In this document: positions 32,713 through 45,960 of the stretch, piece by piece
How the letters are laid out: every line of letters starts with the position of its first letter
Position numbering within the stretch: the stretch's first letter is position 1
Assembly: GCA_027946365.1 (NCBI GenBank)
Contig: JAPEUQ010000004.1
Span: 3,224,001 to 3,288,000 of the forward strand
Reading direction: 5' to 3'
Length of the DNA: 64,000 nt
Source: Kalmusia sp. IMI 367209
Lineage: Eukaryota; Ascomycota; Dothideomycetes; Pleosporales; Didymosphaeriaceae
Program-made: the position numbers and the translations under genes
Notes under the pieces: generated by a model
Seen by the model: only the letters and a program-made list of their open reading frames with translations
Database searches by the model: none
What the model was told of the DNA's origin: nothing

Positions 32713-34546
32713 ATGCCTTTCTCAAGCCCTTTCCCGAGTTTGGATATCCCAAAATGCGGCTTGTTAGAGTATCTGTTTCCAAAAGGGCAGACGCTATCGG
32801 ATACGCCTATCTGGATTGATGCAAAGGACACTAAGCAGCACCTCACATCCCGGTCATTGTTACAATGGTCCAAACGGCTCGCTCTGGGCTTGGATCGCCT
32901 TGGAGTCAAACAAGGGGAGGTAGTCATGATCTTCACTCCAAATCACATATTCGTACCAGTGGCCTATTTGGGTATTGTGGGATCAAAGAGAATATTCAGC
33001 GGAGCAAACCCCGCCTACACAATATCAGGTCGGTGCTTACAACATGGTGGCTATATCTTCATGATGTCGTGTTGCTAACATGGCGCAGAAATGAAACACC
33101 AAATATCCAATACCCAAGCATCAGTTATCCTTGTACATCCCTCGTTAGCGAAGAACGCTGTAGCCGCCGCACGAAAATCTGGTCTGCCAGACGGCCGCAT
33201 CTTCCTGTTCTCAGATGTACCCAACACGTCCTCAACAGACTGCCGTGACTGGAGAGAATTCTTGCCTTCGCCAGAGGAGGCAGACGCATACGAATTTCCC
33301 AAGCTATCCGAGAAAGACTCCACAACAACCACAGCAACCGTCAACTACTCCTCAGGAACCACTGGGTTACCAAAAGGCGTCGAAGTCAGCCACCATAACC
33401 TTGTCGCAAACCTAGAGCAAACGATATACATACGCTACCTGAAGAAGCCTTGGGACCACACTAATCGACCGCGGGAAGTTTGGCTTGGTTTCCTACCACT
33501 CTACCATGCTTACGGACAGCTATACACTATTGCCATGGCGCAGAAACTTCAAATTCCCTGCTATATCATGAAGCAGTTCCAATACGAAGACTTTCTGCGG
33601 GCTATTCAAGACTACAGAGTTACGCACTTACAAGTTGCACCACCCATCATGGTCATGCTCAGTAAGAGGCCGGAAACAGCGAAATACGATCTGAGCAGTG
33701 TGACGGATATTCTGTGTGGAGCTGCGCCATTGAGCAAGGAATTGCAGACAGAAATTAGCAGGAAATTGAACTGCGAGATCGTTCAAGGCTGGGGGATGAC
33801 GGAAGTCACCTGTGGGGCCATTCATGTTCCAGGTGGCACCATTGACGAGTAAGTGCAACTGTTGTTCATTTTGCTCCAGGTAGCTGACATGATGTAGCTC
33901 CGGCAGCGTAGGTCAGCTGGACCCCAACTGCGAATGTATGCTCCTTGACGATGATGGGAAAGAAGTCGCCGATGGCCAACCAGGCGAACTGTACGTCCGG
34001 GGTCCCAATATCTGTCTGGGATATTGGCGGAACCCGCATGCTACGAAAGAGACTCTGTCACCAGATGGCTGGCTGCGATCTGGAGACGTGGCCGTCTGCA
34101 GGAACGGGTGGTTTTGGATCGTGGACCGGAAAAAGGTACGACTAGGCTCTCGCGCAACAGCCATGATAAATTTGCTAATTCATTCACTACAGGAGCTCAT
34201 CAAAGTGAACGCTCTACAAGTCGCCCCTGCAGAGCTCGAAGCAGTGCTTTTAGAGTTTGACCCTATCGCAGATGCAGCGGCCGTGGGCATCACATTGGAT
34301 GGACAAGAATGGCCGCGTGCATATATCACTTTAAAGGATGAACACAAGGGCAAGGTCACAGAGAAGGCCATTCACGCATACATGCAGGAGAAGGTCGCGA
34401 AACATAAGCAACTCGTTGGAGGTATTATGTTCGTAGACGAGGTACCGAAACTGCAATCAGGCAAGATCAAGAGAGCGCTCGTGAAGGAGTGGGCAAAGAG
34501 GGATGCGCAGAGAATGGGAGGCGTAAAGCCGAAGGCGAAACTGTGA
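32713..34546 (+). CDS. Acyl-CoA synthetase, 4-coumarate:CoA-ligase-like (ends -AKL)
   Basis: ATP-dependent ligase of the ANL superfamily that adenylates a carboxylic acid and passes it to CoA. Exons 32713-33028, 33089-33848, 33898-34135, 34193-34546; 555 residues. Intron 1 (GTCGGT donor, unusual but in phase) joins NPAYTIS to EMKHQISNTQA. AMP-binding P-loop SSGTTGLPKG at 193-202, then GWGMTEV, GYWRNPHAT, the GWLRSGDVA hinge region and the late lysine in PKLQSGKIKRALV. The last residues, KPKAKL, form a PTS1 variant (AKL), implying peroxisomal import. A sister gene on the other side of the short promoter ends in SKL. Confidence 0.93.
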
Positions 34547-35263
34547 AAGATTAATCACAAATGCAAATCAACTATCACAAGACGCACTGTATACCATTCC
34601 TTGCGCGCAGCGGTGATTACGTACGTAGTGTGATAATGTACGCGTAGTCTTGTGAGCGCGCGTTGCGCGTTCCTTTCACGCTGGTCTGACTCGTGTGCGA
34701 CTTGCTTCATATCTCAGATGTTGTACCCTCTCACACCACCAGTGACATTCCAACCCGCCTTTTCACTTGATTCTCAGCCTCGCAATTCAGTATCCGAGCA
34801 CCCCCGATAGTCTTACTCATCGACGAAGTGGTAAGGCTCGTAGCACTAAAGCAGCAGCTACCAATCAGAGCTACAGGACGATCGATCGGGATGTGGACCC
34901 CTCACCCGTGGAACCCCGCGTTTACTTTTCCGTGTCTGATGTATCAGCAAAAAGATACCCCATACTTCGCGAGTAATGTAGTGTCCGCCACGGTGCATTG
35001 CCGATGGAGGGCGAGCCCTCGGTCATTCCAGAGCAGGCCATAGATATGGCACAGGCGCGTCGTTACCCTAAGCCACGGGATACGTTACGCAGAGCTCGCT
35101 GGAGGTCCTTCCGATAGCCTTGCGCGCGAGCAAACGTCTATTACACTTGCTCAGCCCCGAGGAACGGTTAAAGACTCCAGGCGGCAGTCTGATCGTCATG
35201 CGCTGGTGGTCTGAGGGTCTTAGTCTATCAGTAGTTCTATAAGGTTCTCCGCCACCGTCCACC
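34547..35263. other. Intergenic, promoter of monooxygenase 2
   Basis: 3' UTR of the ligase gene and upstream region of the next. TATAAG at 35238-35243 lies only about 20 bp before the ATG at 35264, so translation may instead begin at a later in-frame ATG. Confidence 0.5.
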
Positions 35264-37350
35264 ATGCTCAAACGACTGTCTACCTTCCTCCGGCTCACTC
35301 CTCCTCGCGTGCGCGACGAGAAGCACAACAAGCACGAGAAGCAGGAAACTGCCCCTCCAGCTGACGCTCCCTCCGCTCCCATCAAACCGAAACCCGCAAT
35401 GGCGCCATCAGAGATGCCCACTGCCATCAATGGCGTCAACGGCATCGCTCAGATGTTCGAGTACCCGCCAGCCAACCCAGAAGGCGAATACAGGATACTC
35501 CAGCAGTACCACTCCAAGCCTAGCAAGCTGCGGGTAGCATGCGCGGGCGCTGGTGCTTCTGGTCTCTGCTTGGCATACAAGATGGAGAGGATGCTCGTTC
35601 CTGGATCCTGGGAACTGACGCTCTTCGAGAAGAATCCCATGTTCGGTGGAACTTGGTACGAGAACACATATCCTGGTGTTGCTTGCGACATACCATCGCA
35701 CGACTACAACTTCACCTGGGACCCCAAGCCCGATTGGACGCAGTTTTTTGCGTCGGGCAAGGAAATTCAAGGCTATTTCGAGGATTTTGCTGAGAGGCAT
35801 GGTATGTTGCAGACCGGCGGGGCTAAAATGATGGTTAGTTAATACACGAACAGGAAGCAAGAAATACATGCAATTGAACAGCAAGATCATCGATGCAAAG
35901 TGGGACCAATCCGAAGGCATCTGGAATCTCACCATCGAGAATCCCAAGACGAAAGAGACAAGGAAAGAATGGGCACACGTGTTCGTCAACGGCACTGGTA
36001 TGGACGAAATCCTCTTTGGAGAGACCATAGACTAACTCGTGATAAAAGGCATCTTGAATACCTGGAAGTGGCCGGAAATTGAAGGTATCCATGATTTTAA
36101 GGGACCCATCCTTCACTCAGCGAACTGGGACCACAGTGTCGAGTTCAAGGACAAGTCGGCAGCTGTCATTGGAGTGGGATCCACTAGTGTGCAGATCACG
36201 CCAGCACTTCAGAAGATATGCAAGGAAGTGAAGGTCTTCATGCGAAGTCCGACGTGGATCTCCCCGCCATTCGGCGCTGGCGCCCTTACGCACGATCTGC
36301 AGAAGGGCCAGGATGTCGATCCTGGGCAGCGTCAATACAACTTCACAGAGGCAGATATAAAGAAGTTCCGCGAGGATCCAGATTACCATCTTAACTTCCG
36401 CAAGCGCATCGAGGCCGAGATCAACAGTCTTTTTGGAATGTACATACAGAATTCCGACCTTTCGAACCAGATGAGAGATGTCATCACAAAGGAAATGCAT
36501 CGTCGCATGGGACCCGGCCACGAGGAATTGAAGAAGTTTATCACCCCGAAATTCTCGCCCGGCTGCAGAAGAATCTCGCCAGGTGACGGATTTCTGGAGT
36601 CATTAGTTCAAGACAACGTTACACCGGTATTTGAGGGTATCAAGCGCGTAGTGCCTGAGGGTATCGAGACCGTGGACGGTACAGTGCACAAGGTCGAGAA
36701 CTTAGTGTGCGCTACCGGCTTCCAGGTTGCTTTTCAGCCGGCCTTCACGGTAAGCAACGGCGAGAAGACGATCAAAGAGGACTGGACCAACGGACCGAAC
36801 CTATACTTCGGCGTATCCGCGCCCAGATTCCCTAATTACTACACCATTGTCGGTCCAGGCGCTACCTGGAGTAACGGCACCTTGATTCCGTCGATCGAGA
36901 CCACCATCGAATACTCGATCAAGTGCATGCGGAAGATGCAACACGAGGGTATCAAATCCATGGCTGTGAAGCAGGACGCGCTTGACGCAATCTATGCCCA
37001 TTTTGACGAATTCCACAAGCACACGGTGTGGCAAGAGGAGTGTCGCAGTTGGTTCAAGGACGGCGAGATCAAGAAGCGCATCTACCTATGGCCAGGCGCG
37101 GTAAGTAACAAGCTGCGGAGAACCCCGCTTTGTGTTGAGGGCCTACCAGTGCTAACGTATGACGCACTAGACGATCCACTTCCTCAAATCCATCAAAGAC
37201 CCAAGATGGGAGGATTACGACTACAACTATCGCTACAAGAACCGTTTCGCCTTCCTGGGCAACGGCGACGTCAAGGCGACAGTCGAAAAAGACATCGAAG
37301 GCCTTAGTACCTACATCCGGAGCTCGGATCATGAGTGGAGCGTCGCATAG
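35264..37350 (+). CDS. FAD-dependent Baeyer-Villiger-type monooxygenase 2
   Basis: Exons 35264-35801, 35854-35997, 36049-37100, 37171-37350; 637 residues. GAGASG (95-100) binds FAD; GGTWYENTYPG leads into CDIPSHDYNFTWDP; the fingerprint is complete as FKGPILHSANW (244-254), re-formed with NGTG|ILNTWKWP across intron 2; GVGSTSVQ marks the NADP-binding fold. It differs from enzyme 1 by an N-terminal extension of about 90 residues, Pro/Lys-rich, without a clear signal; the ATG at 35399 (MAPSEMP) is an alternative start. Enzymes of this type convert cyclic or open ketones to lactones or esters. It sits between an acyl-CoA ligase and a Zn2Cys6 regulator. Confidence 0.93.
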
Positions 37351-38574
37351 CGTAAGTGCCCTCGCTTGTTCAAGTGCGAACTCGTCTGGTGTTTGTGTAC
37401 ATTTTAGGCATACGGTGTTGCACGGGGGCGTCATTGCGGGTCTCGGGCTGCCTGCTACCTGTTTTTAGCTGCTCCGCTTTCCCTGGTTTGCAGAGAACCG
37501 CCACGTTGGTTTGTGCCAGAGGAAAGCTGTTGAGATTCCCATCATAGCATTTCGTTTGGAGCCCGTTCGGTCGCGCATTTTCTTTTCTTTTCGATAGCAT
37601 TGCGTTTGTTAGCTTCACACGCTCCATATGCCCAATACGATCAGTTCATGCACCCCATTTTCGACCCGTTCTAACTAAATGCCGCATTATGCGAGATAGC
37701 GAAGCGCTGAATCACTAACGCGTGGTGGCGGATTGGGTGTTCTTGGCTCGAACTGTTTTTCTCCGATACTCCGCACGGAAGGTGAAGACGACGAATCAGG
37801 GCGTATATGTCAGCATGGAGATCCCCGCAGCCTGACTACGACGCACTCCGGAATCTTCGAGTTCCCAAGCCCGCACGACTCATGTTTGCAATCCTTTTTG
37901 GCTTTTTGGCGGCACGACATCCAGACCCATGGTTCAGGGCCATGGGCTCTGTCCCTGGGCTGCTGTGATTGGATCGTCCGCGTCTCCCCATTTCTCGACG
38001 GTGCGAGGCTTGTGACTTCGACGCTCCCCTGTGACCTCGTCCAAGACGCACCTCAAAGCCCGGCTGCAGATGCCGCAGATGCCGCAGACGCTGTAGCAAA
38101 TCCAAGACCTGTTCACCAGGATGCCCCTCACGCTCGGTTGGAGGGAAAGCTACCCTGCCCTGCCTTGCCCATGGGGAAGCTGTCCCATCATGGTAGCTTC
38201 TCAGCGCGTCGGCGGCAGCGCCGAGGTTGGGCTGCTATTACCGAGCATCCGTCACCGGCTGGGACCCGGACGCTAAATTATTCGCGAAGGCTGAAAACAA
38301 GCAAAGCCTCGACACACAGCAGCGTTGTCATTGATTGTGTGGAGGTGGGGCCCCGCTTCAAACCATGCACCAGGCCACGCCTCTGCTCGCGAGCAACTAG
38401 CTCCGAGCTAACGTCTAAGGGCCCAAGTCGACCCTGATGTACAAGCCCTTATTTCCATGTCTCGCCCTCCATGCACTGTTTCCCCAGATTCCCCGCAATT
38501 TCTCCTTTCCCCTCGACGTATATCCGCTTTGTCGGTGTCTCTAAATTCATACGATACCCCGAGCAACAACGGAT
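37351..38574. other. Intergenic, promoter of the Zn2Cys6 gene
   Basis: About 1.2 kb. It has a 234-codon plus-strand frame (37733-38437) without family features and an imperfect 9-bp repeat (GCAGATGCC) at 38066-38092. A long upstream region is common for regulator genes. Confidence 0.55.
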
Positions 38575-41525
38575 ATGACTGAAACCATGACTCAAGAGGT
38601 GAACACTGCATCTGGCACGGCTGAGCAGCAGTCGGAGACTCATGACCCCAAGACAGAACAGGAGACGTCTAAAGGCCAGAGTCAGAATCAGAACGGAGCA
38701 CAGCAAACTCAAAAGTCTCAAAAGTCTCGACATAGGGCATCAGTAGCTTGTGCTTCGTGTCGAGATCGGCGGATTCGCGTAGGTTCACTCCAGCCTCGTT
38801 AAGTATAGCTACTAATTGTGGCAGTGTGTCGTACCGCCAGGCGAGAAGGAGTGCACACAATGTAAACGGTCAGGAGTAGAGTGCATAATCAAGAATGACG
38901 ATGAGCGGAGACGGTACGTTTTTGGTCCAACCTATAGAGTTCTGTGACTGATATCGCCTAGGCCAATTTCAAGAGCATACATGTGCTCGTTGACAGACCG
39001 AGTAGCGCTCCTGGAAACCATGCTCAAAGAACAGGGCGTCGAAGCACCACCGGCACACCACCCACCGAAAACTCGACACGCTCCACCAGATCAAGATGCC
39101 TCGACTGATCAAAAATCAGCCGAGATGCAACAGAATCAACAAGACCAGTCAAGTCCAGGCAGCCAGCCGAGCCCTCAGGAATACGCTGAAATCGAGCACG
39201 CAGAACAAGACCACCCGAGTCCATATGGAGATGCGGACAGTGCTGGTTCTCCGTCTATGCTCCCGCCACCCAAGAGAGACGGCATGGTCAGCAGACTGCT
39301 TTCCACGCGGGGACATCTGAGTTTCGACCAGCTCAGCGGTCGATTACGGTACTTTGGTCCTACTACAAATTGCCATGTGCACTCCGAGCTCGGCAACCCC
39401 ATGGAAACCGAGGCGCAACTTTCAGAGCAGGCACGCAGAGCCGAGAAGATCATAAGGTCTCTACCGATGGAGACGTATGATTATCTCATGGAAATGTTCT
39501 GGCAGTGCTACAACCCCGTCATCCATGTGTTGCACCGAGAGGCTTTTGAGCAAGACCGGGAGGCCGGGCGGACGCAGTTTTATTCGGGCTTTTTGCATGT
39601 CTGCGTGTTGGCTATAGGTTTTCGGCATGCGGATAAGCAGCGCCCGGATATCAAGAAGATTTCTCTTCCGCAAATGGAGAGTACGCTCCATCGGGAAGCG
39701 AAGTACATGCTGGACCACGAACTGGAAAGACCTGGCGGTATCCCTACAGTGGTTGCTATGTTGCTGCTAGGAGATCTCGAGTGCGGAGGTGAGCCAGTTA
39801 CAGATCATGATAAGCGATTAAGACTAATGTGAACAGTTGGTCGCGACAATTTGGGCTGGTTGTACTCAGGTCTAGCTGTTAGACTTGCCTTTGACATCGG
39901 GTATGTCCTTCACGCGAGGCGAATTATGATCTCAACTAACCTATACAGGTTGCACCTTGATACTCGCCTTTCTGGTCTACCGCAACGAGAAGTCGAAATT
40001 CGGCAGATGACCCTGTGGGCATGCGTCATGTATGATAAGTACGTGTGCTCACAATCTCCTGTAAAACACGTAATCTTACAAATGCAGATACTGGGCGTTA
40101 TTCCTCGGCCGACCAACAGGTATGAAGAGTTCCGACCTCGAGATCTACAATCTCTCCAAACAATTCGAACGCCTGGGCACGTGCAAACCCGCTGGACCCG
40201 AAAGGAGCCTAGAAACACAGATATACGAGGCCCTCATCGACCTTATGGAGCTCGCTGGCAAGATCACCGAGAATATGGATCCGTTGAGGCAGAATACCGA
40301 ATCAGTCGTCGATCGCAACCAGTACCTCCGCATGGCGGCATTGGATCGCGAGTTTAGCACCTGGTACGCGAGACTTCCGGAACAGCTTCGCTGGACGCCC
40401 GCGAATATTGCGACGGCACCGTTTTCGTTCTTCCTATTGCACCAGCAATACCATAGCTCACTGATCCTCCTTCATCGGCCATTTGCTATGTATGATGATC
40501 AGAGTAATCAGGAATATGAGGGAAATGGCCCAGATGACCATTTCTCTGCACTGTCAAGGACGGTCTGCACCAAGCACGCCATCCGAGTGGCTAGGATTTT
40601 CTGGCAGCATCGGCAGCGCTTCGACACCAAGCAAATATTCGTCACAGGTTTGCAGCATGCTGTAAGTACGTTCTGTCAATTGACTGCGTACGCGACTAAC
40701 AAGCATCAGGGAACTGCAGCAACCGCGCTCGTCGCAGCCCTTGCCTTCATCAAAGACCCACACGACCGCAATAACAACATGCAATACCTCGAATGCCTCT
40801 CCGCCGCTCTCAACGATATGGCCGTGACCTACCAACCCGCTGAACGCATGGCCGTCGTCCTGCGCGCTGTCATGGTCGAGCTCCGTGGTGGCGCCCCAGT
40901 GACAAACGACTTCAGGCTATACAAGCCCAAATCCGCAATCGTGCCCGCTCGCCGCGGATCCACCAACGAAGCAGTAGACATACCCATGTACAAGAAGCGG
41001 CAGACGAGCCGGCCACGAGCCGGCACGAACGGTAGTAAAAAGCGCAGCATGAGCATGGCCTCGAACATCACCAACATCGACCTAACCATCAAAGCGCCGC
41101 CCGCCCCTCACCGCTGGGACGCCGAGTCGGAGCGCTCAGACGGCTTCATCATGGTGACGCCTCGCTCGGAAATCTCCTCCTGGCCGCCCATCTCCGAGAA
41201 CACGCCTGAGCTCGCACATTCCCTTGCCACGCCGTCCACCTCTGCGCTGTCGTCGTCCGGTCCGCGGAATGCGTGGATGGGCGCGGAGCTGGATACGTCG
41301 GATGCGATCAGCAACCTTGCGAATGTGCACTTTCCGGAGATGAATACGCTGACCGACGGGGGCGACATGTCGCATCTTGATTTTCTGAGCTTGGGCGAGG
41401 GAGGCAATGAGTGGGGGAAGGATTGGCAGCACCAAGGGAACGGTGTGAGCGTGGGGAGTGATTTGGATGGGTTTCCGCCGCAACAAGGCGCATTTGGGAT
41501 GGGGTTTGGAAGTTTACTGAATTGA
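38575..41525 (+). CDS. Zn2Cys6 transcription factor
   Basis: Nuclear regulator with seven exons: 38575-38778, 38825-38913, 38962-39788, 39837-39900, 39949-40038, 40088-40661, 40710-41525; 887 residues. The Gln/Ser-rich N-terminus leads to one binuclear zinc cluster with Cys59, 62, 69, 78, 81 and 88, built over intron 1. A fungal-specific middle homology region follows, including LAFDIG, then DKYWALFLGRPT formed over intron 5, and GLQHAGTAATAL formed over intron 6. Intron 6 (48 nt, GTAAGT..CTAAC..CAG) is stop-free and divisible by three, but removing it restores the family consensus. The C-terminal third is Ser/Pro/Gly-rich. By position it may regulate the surrounding enzyme genes; no target site was identified. 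Confidence 0.93.
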
Positions 41526-41730
41526 CGTTTTGATATGATAGATTTTGACATGATGGGGAATGGGTTATGGCGGAAAATCTGCTAGCGTTATAGTTTTGTC
41601 ACGTTTGAAACATTACTTGGAGAAATGTATGATTAATGCCTTCTAAATTTGTGCAAAAAAACTACCAAAGCCCTAATTTATCGCATACCCTTGCTTTTAG
41701 AAGCACGCTTCTACTCTCCGCGCAACTGCA

Positions 41731-43089
41731 TCACGGAATAACCCTCGCCTTCCTCATCCTATCAAACACCAACCCCCACGCCTCCAGCGTACCCCTCTCC
41801 TCGCTGAACCCCGTCCCATACATATTGCTCATATCGTACTGCCTGTCGAAATCAAACTGCGTCATCAAAAAGTACTCGAAGCCCGGGAACGTGCGCGGAC
41901 TATCCGCATGGCCTGTCTGCAGTCCCTTTTCTCGCTCGAGCGACTTCCACACGGCGATGTTGTCTTTGATGAATTTGCGCATTTCAGGCGGGTTTGGAGT
42001 AGGACCGGTGCCCTTGAGACCTACACATGGAATCAAATTAGGATGTTCTTTGAGGAGGTGGGGGTGTGTATATCCCAAGACTTACCGAAATACGAGCATA
42101 ATGCCGGCCACTTTTTACTCCAAGATGAAGGGGCCTGCGCATCTGCTACGTTGTAGCCGCTGCCCTTTTCTACCTTGTCTGGGTTGAGTGAGAGGTAGAG
42201 TGTTTGGCGGGCGATCATGTCGCTCGAGCTGTCGTTGCTGAGGGCGTTCCAGCTCTTCTCTGTGCCTGGGAATGGGCAGTCTGATGCTTCGCCGTTCACT
42301 TCTTTCCAGAGGCTGAGGTAGATGCCCATGACGGTGCCTTTCAGTCATATCATTAGTTTCTGCCATGCGAGCCATGTGGATCTTGCAACGCACCTAAACT
42401 GTAGAAATTCTGATTCGGCACAAATCCGATGATGATGTCGGGCCGTGTGTCGACCCAGCTCCACTTCTTGTCTTGGGCGTATTTCGCGATCCAATCGAGT
42501 TGGGGATGGTAGAAGAGGAGGTCGTGGTAGGGCTGCTTGAGGCGCGGTTGTGACTCTTTGTGCGGCACTTGGAGGTAGTCTGTAGGGTGATTTTCGAGCA
42601 GGTGACAGCCGTCTGTACAAGATTAGCCCTGCGGGGCGAAACAAATTGGATTTGGTATAGGTGATCATGAATTGACGTACACATTTTCGCACCCGTTTGC
42701 AATACAATAAATTCCAACTTCTCACTCAAATGATCAATAGCTAATGTACTTCTCTTGAACATCGCTACAGCTTCCTCCAACTCTTTTTGTACATCTGTGC
42801 CCGCTTTGTACGCCAAGTAGTATACATGCGTTACTTCGTTTACATCGGGGATTTTTTCCTTGATGGTGTTTTCAAGCTCTTCTTGGCTTCCTTTGAGGAG
42901 GTCAATGCCGCTTACGATGTTCAAGCGAGGATCATTGGGCCATTGCGACTGCTCCTGTGAAAGAGGACGGTTCGTGAGCGCGTGCACGCGTTTCCAAATG
43001 TTAGGCTGCGGGTAGTCGTGTAGTATTTCGTTGATGAATGACCAGCCCGTTACGCCAGAGGCACCAAAGACAAGTGCAGATTTGGACAT
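41731..43089 (-). CDS. PRISE-like NAD(P)-dependent reductase (extended SDR)
   Basis: Exons 43089-42681, 42612-42394, 42337-42086, 42020-41731; 389 residues. Rossmann motif GASGVTGW (residues 9-16) directly after the start, then HALTNRPLS, a VYYLAYK strand, VLQTGAKMYGCHLL re-formed over intron 1, and PNQNFYSLGTVMGIYLSLW over intron 2. This order matches the progesterone-5-beta-reductase/iridoid-synthase-like (PRISE) family of extended SDRs, which reduce activated C=C bonds of enones. In fungi such genes are common in secondary-metabolite and degradative clusters. The substrate is unknown, but an enone or enoate reductase would fit next to a ketone-oxidising monooxygenase. Confidence 0.85.
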
Positions 43090-43886
43090 GGTTGAAACTT
43101 TAGAGTTACGAAGTCAAGAAGTGGTTACGGATTGAGCGACAGTCTCAATCACAATTATTCTATCCAAAGCATTCCGCACTGTTTACAACGCCCAAATTTC
43201 TTAATTCCGCTAGTCCACAAACTCCGATGAGTTCGTCTACCCCGCGAGCCGCTGCATAACCTTCTCCATACTCTCTACCCCGCCATGCCAGGTAAATAGA
43301 TCGACCCTCTACTCCAGTAGACCCATGCCGTCCCCATTGCATGCATTTCCAGGGTGCCCATGTGCACCGTAGACGATGAGTCGTATTCCCAGGTGCTGGA
43401 AAACGTTACCCGGTCCGCTTCCCGATCTTCCGATGCGATTCATGTGAAGTTTGGAGTCTCCACTTTTTGTACGAGTCGTGTAGTCTTACCCCGCACGATG
43501 CTTGAATCACGTCGTGAGAGGTCGGGGCTCCGTATATCGTATTCAGGGTTTGAGAGTCAAGGTGTATATTCAAGTAGCTTCTTATGACTCGGGAAGTCTG
43601 TGAGCTCTAAGCTAATAGGACCTTGAGTAACAATGGTGACTTTTATTGTAGGTGACTTATCATATAGGTGACCTGTCGAGCTCATTAGAAGGGGAGTAAT
43701 CGCACCTCAAAGCACGCCTAAAAGATATACTTCAAATCATAGTCTCCGAAGGCTTAGATGTCTCTAGTCCATGAGTGTAAAAAGCCTCAGCTGCGAAAAG
43801 AATACCAATGCGCAACTGTGCAGTAACAATTGCATTCCCTTACATTGAGATTGTATTCATTCACATATTCTCTATTATGTTCAGTA
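43090..43886. other. Intergenic
   Basis: Upstream of the PRISE-like gene and downstream of the MFS gene, both on the minus strand. No coding or RNA signal seen. Confidence 0.6.
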
Positions 43887-45960
43887 CTAATGGTATACGT
43901 TCTTCTCAGCGTTAACATCGTTCTCCAAAAATATTTCAGTCTTGTTTGTCATCTTCGGGCCCAAATCCTCACACCAAAAGCACATGATCAGTCCGACGAC
44001 TCCGAAGCTCAAGCTACTCAATGCTACAACTTTCAACCCGTGCGCGTACGACCACTGGAAGGCAAGAGATGCCGCTGCGAGTGCTTCTTCTGTAGTGCCG
44101 GGCACTGCTGCTATAGCCGTAGCACCTGATGGAAATGCAGCAAGGAGCTTTTGCGCATTCTCGGGTGTCATGCCGGCAGCTACAGCCGCTGCAGGTAGAG
44201 TGGCAGCTACGCGTGTTGATTGTGTGTTTGTTAGAATTGTGGTGTAGATTGCGACCGCGAGGGAGCCTCCAGCGTAGCGAGCCATGCCAGCGAGACCGCC
44301 AGAGAAACCGAGATCTTCTTGTGGAACACCCAATTGTGTAAATGCCACAGACTCGTACTGTGCCCAGCCGAAGAATGCTATGGTTTATTAACTCTGAAGC
44401 TATGAAAGTAAAAGTTGATAGTAGCGTCAGGTGGTACTTACTTGCATTTATGCAACAGAACGCGATCATGAGTTCTTTGTTGAAGGGTGTACAGAGACCC
44501 ATCAAAGCGCCAAATAGAGTCATGCCTAGACGAAATCAGTGTGTTGAATAGAGTTGGGGGCCGGTACATAGGGATCTCAGCTAGTTGCTCTAGTGCGTTG
44601 TCTGAAGTATTCAAACATTCGCGACAGCGATCTACTCAGAAACCGCCACTTTGTACCTCAACATAACTCACCCGTCCATGATACAATCAGTGTCTTCTTC
44701 CAGTGCTTAATAACACCTCCAAATGCGATCAAAAGACAGGCACCGAAAACAAGACCAACATTAGGAGGGAGGGTAAGTAAAAGCTCGGTCGTGCGAGAAG
44801 TTGTCGGCGTGAGGTAGAAGACGTTTACCATGGTAGGCCTGCCCATTGTCAGCGACACAAATAGCGATCTCACTGGGAAAGGTACTTGCCAGATAATATT
44901 GACACTGTAGTAGAACATCGTAACAATAAACGCTACAATGAATGGTGCCGTGAATTCTCTCCCCTTATGGCTGACGAATAGATGAGGCGGACACAATTTA
45001 TGAGGGACGTTCGAAACAGTCTCCCACCAACCGAAGAGTGCGATCAAGACAAACCCCACGGCCATTGGTGCAATGACGGTGACATCTGAGCTCGATTTGT
45101 ATGTCGTATTGATGATGCCTACTAAGACAAGGCACACACCGGGTATGATGAGGGCACTTCCCACGTAGTCGAGGCCCTTGACAGCTTCGTGCCATGGTAT
45201 TCCTTTGGGATGCTTTGGTGGCTTGTAGAAGACGAATAGGGCAGCCAGGGAGAAGAATTGCGCGATAAATCCCCCCCAATAAATGTACTTCCAGCCTCCG
45301 CTATCGATCGCATATCTTCCGACGATGGGACCGATGATGACAATGACAAACACGAAGCCATCACTAAGACCTAGGAAATTCGTGCATAATTAGCATAGCC
45401 TGCATGTATCGTAAGTCTAGGAGTAACTTACAGACACCGATATGTCGGAATTTATTTGGAATGAGCTCTGGGATGCTACACATCGCCATCTGACAGAAAC
45501 CTCCACCGAATCCAGTGATGGCAAGACCAGCGGTAAATTGCATCGCGCCCTCGGTCGTAGCAGTAACGATGAAGCCCACGCAACAAGTTATATTGCCGAA
45601 CAGTAGAAATAGTCGTCTTCCAAAAAGATCCGAATTCGCGCCTGCAATGAGGAAACCGATAGCATTTCCAGTTGTGTATGCAGGCACGTACCAGGCCGAG
45701 GACAATGGCTCACCAAACTGGATTGCGAGTTTCCCCTGAAGAGCTGCTGTTGTTGGGACAGGCCAGAAACTAAGACCAAAGGTGGAACTAAGCACGAAAA
45801 TGACGAACCATGTCTTCCACGTTATAGTCACACTCTCCCCATCGCTATTCTGGAGTACAGTAGGCGGTGAAGAAGGAACGACATCAATTTCTTCAACTTC
45901 CTGCTTTTCCAAAGAAGAAGCACGATCGTGCTTATTGTGAGCAACCTCCTCGACAGCCAT
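43887..45960 (-). CDS. MFS efflux transporter, TRI12-like (2)
   Basis: Plasma-membrane proton antiporter. Five exons: 45960-45432, 45370-44890, 44838-44672, 44525-44442, 44377-43887; 583 residues with about 12-14 membrane helices. Landmarks include the acidic N-terminus, GANSDLFGRRLF in the first cytoplasmic loop, GFGGGFCQMA and a cytosolic charged tail. Intron 2 (44839-44889) begins GCAAGT rather than GT; this GC-AG border gives NIIWPTMVNVFY, as expected in the family, while a GT choice breaks the frame. Intron 3 is unusually long (146 nt). An in-frame ATG 12 codons upstream (45996) is an alternative start. It may import or export cluster substrates. Confidence 0.88.

Noticed and set aside
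37733..38437. 234-codon open frame upstream of the Zn2Cys6 gene
   Set aside because: No family motifs, GC-rich promoter DNA and a short repeat inside; looks like chance.
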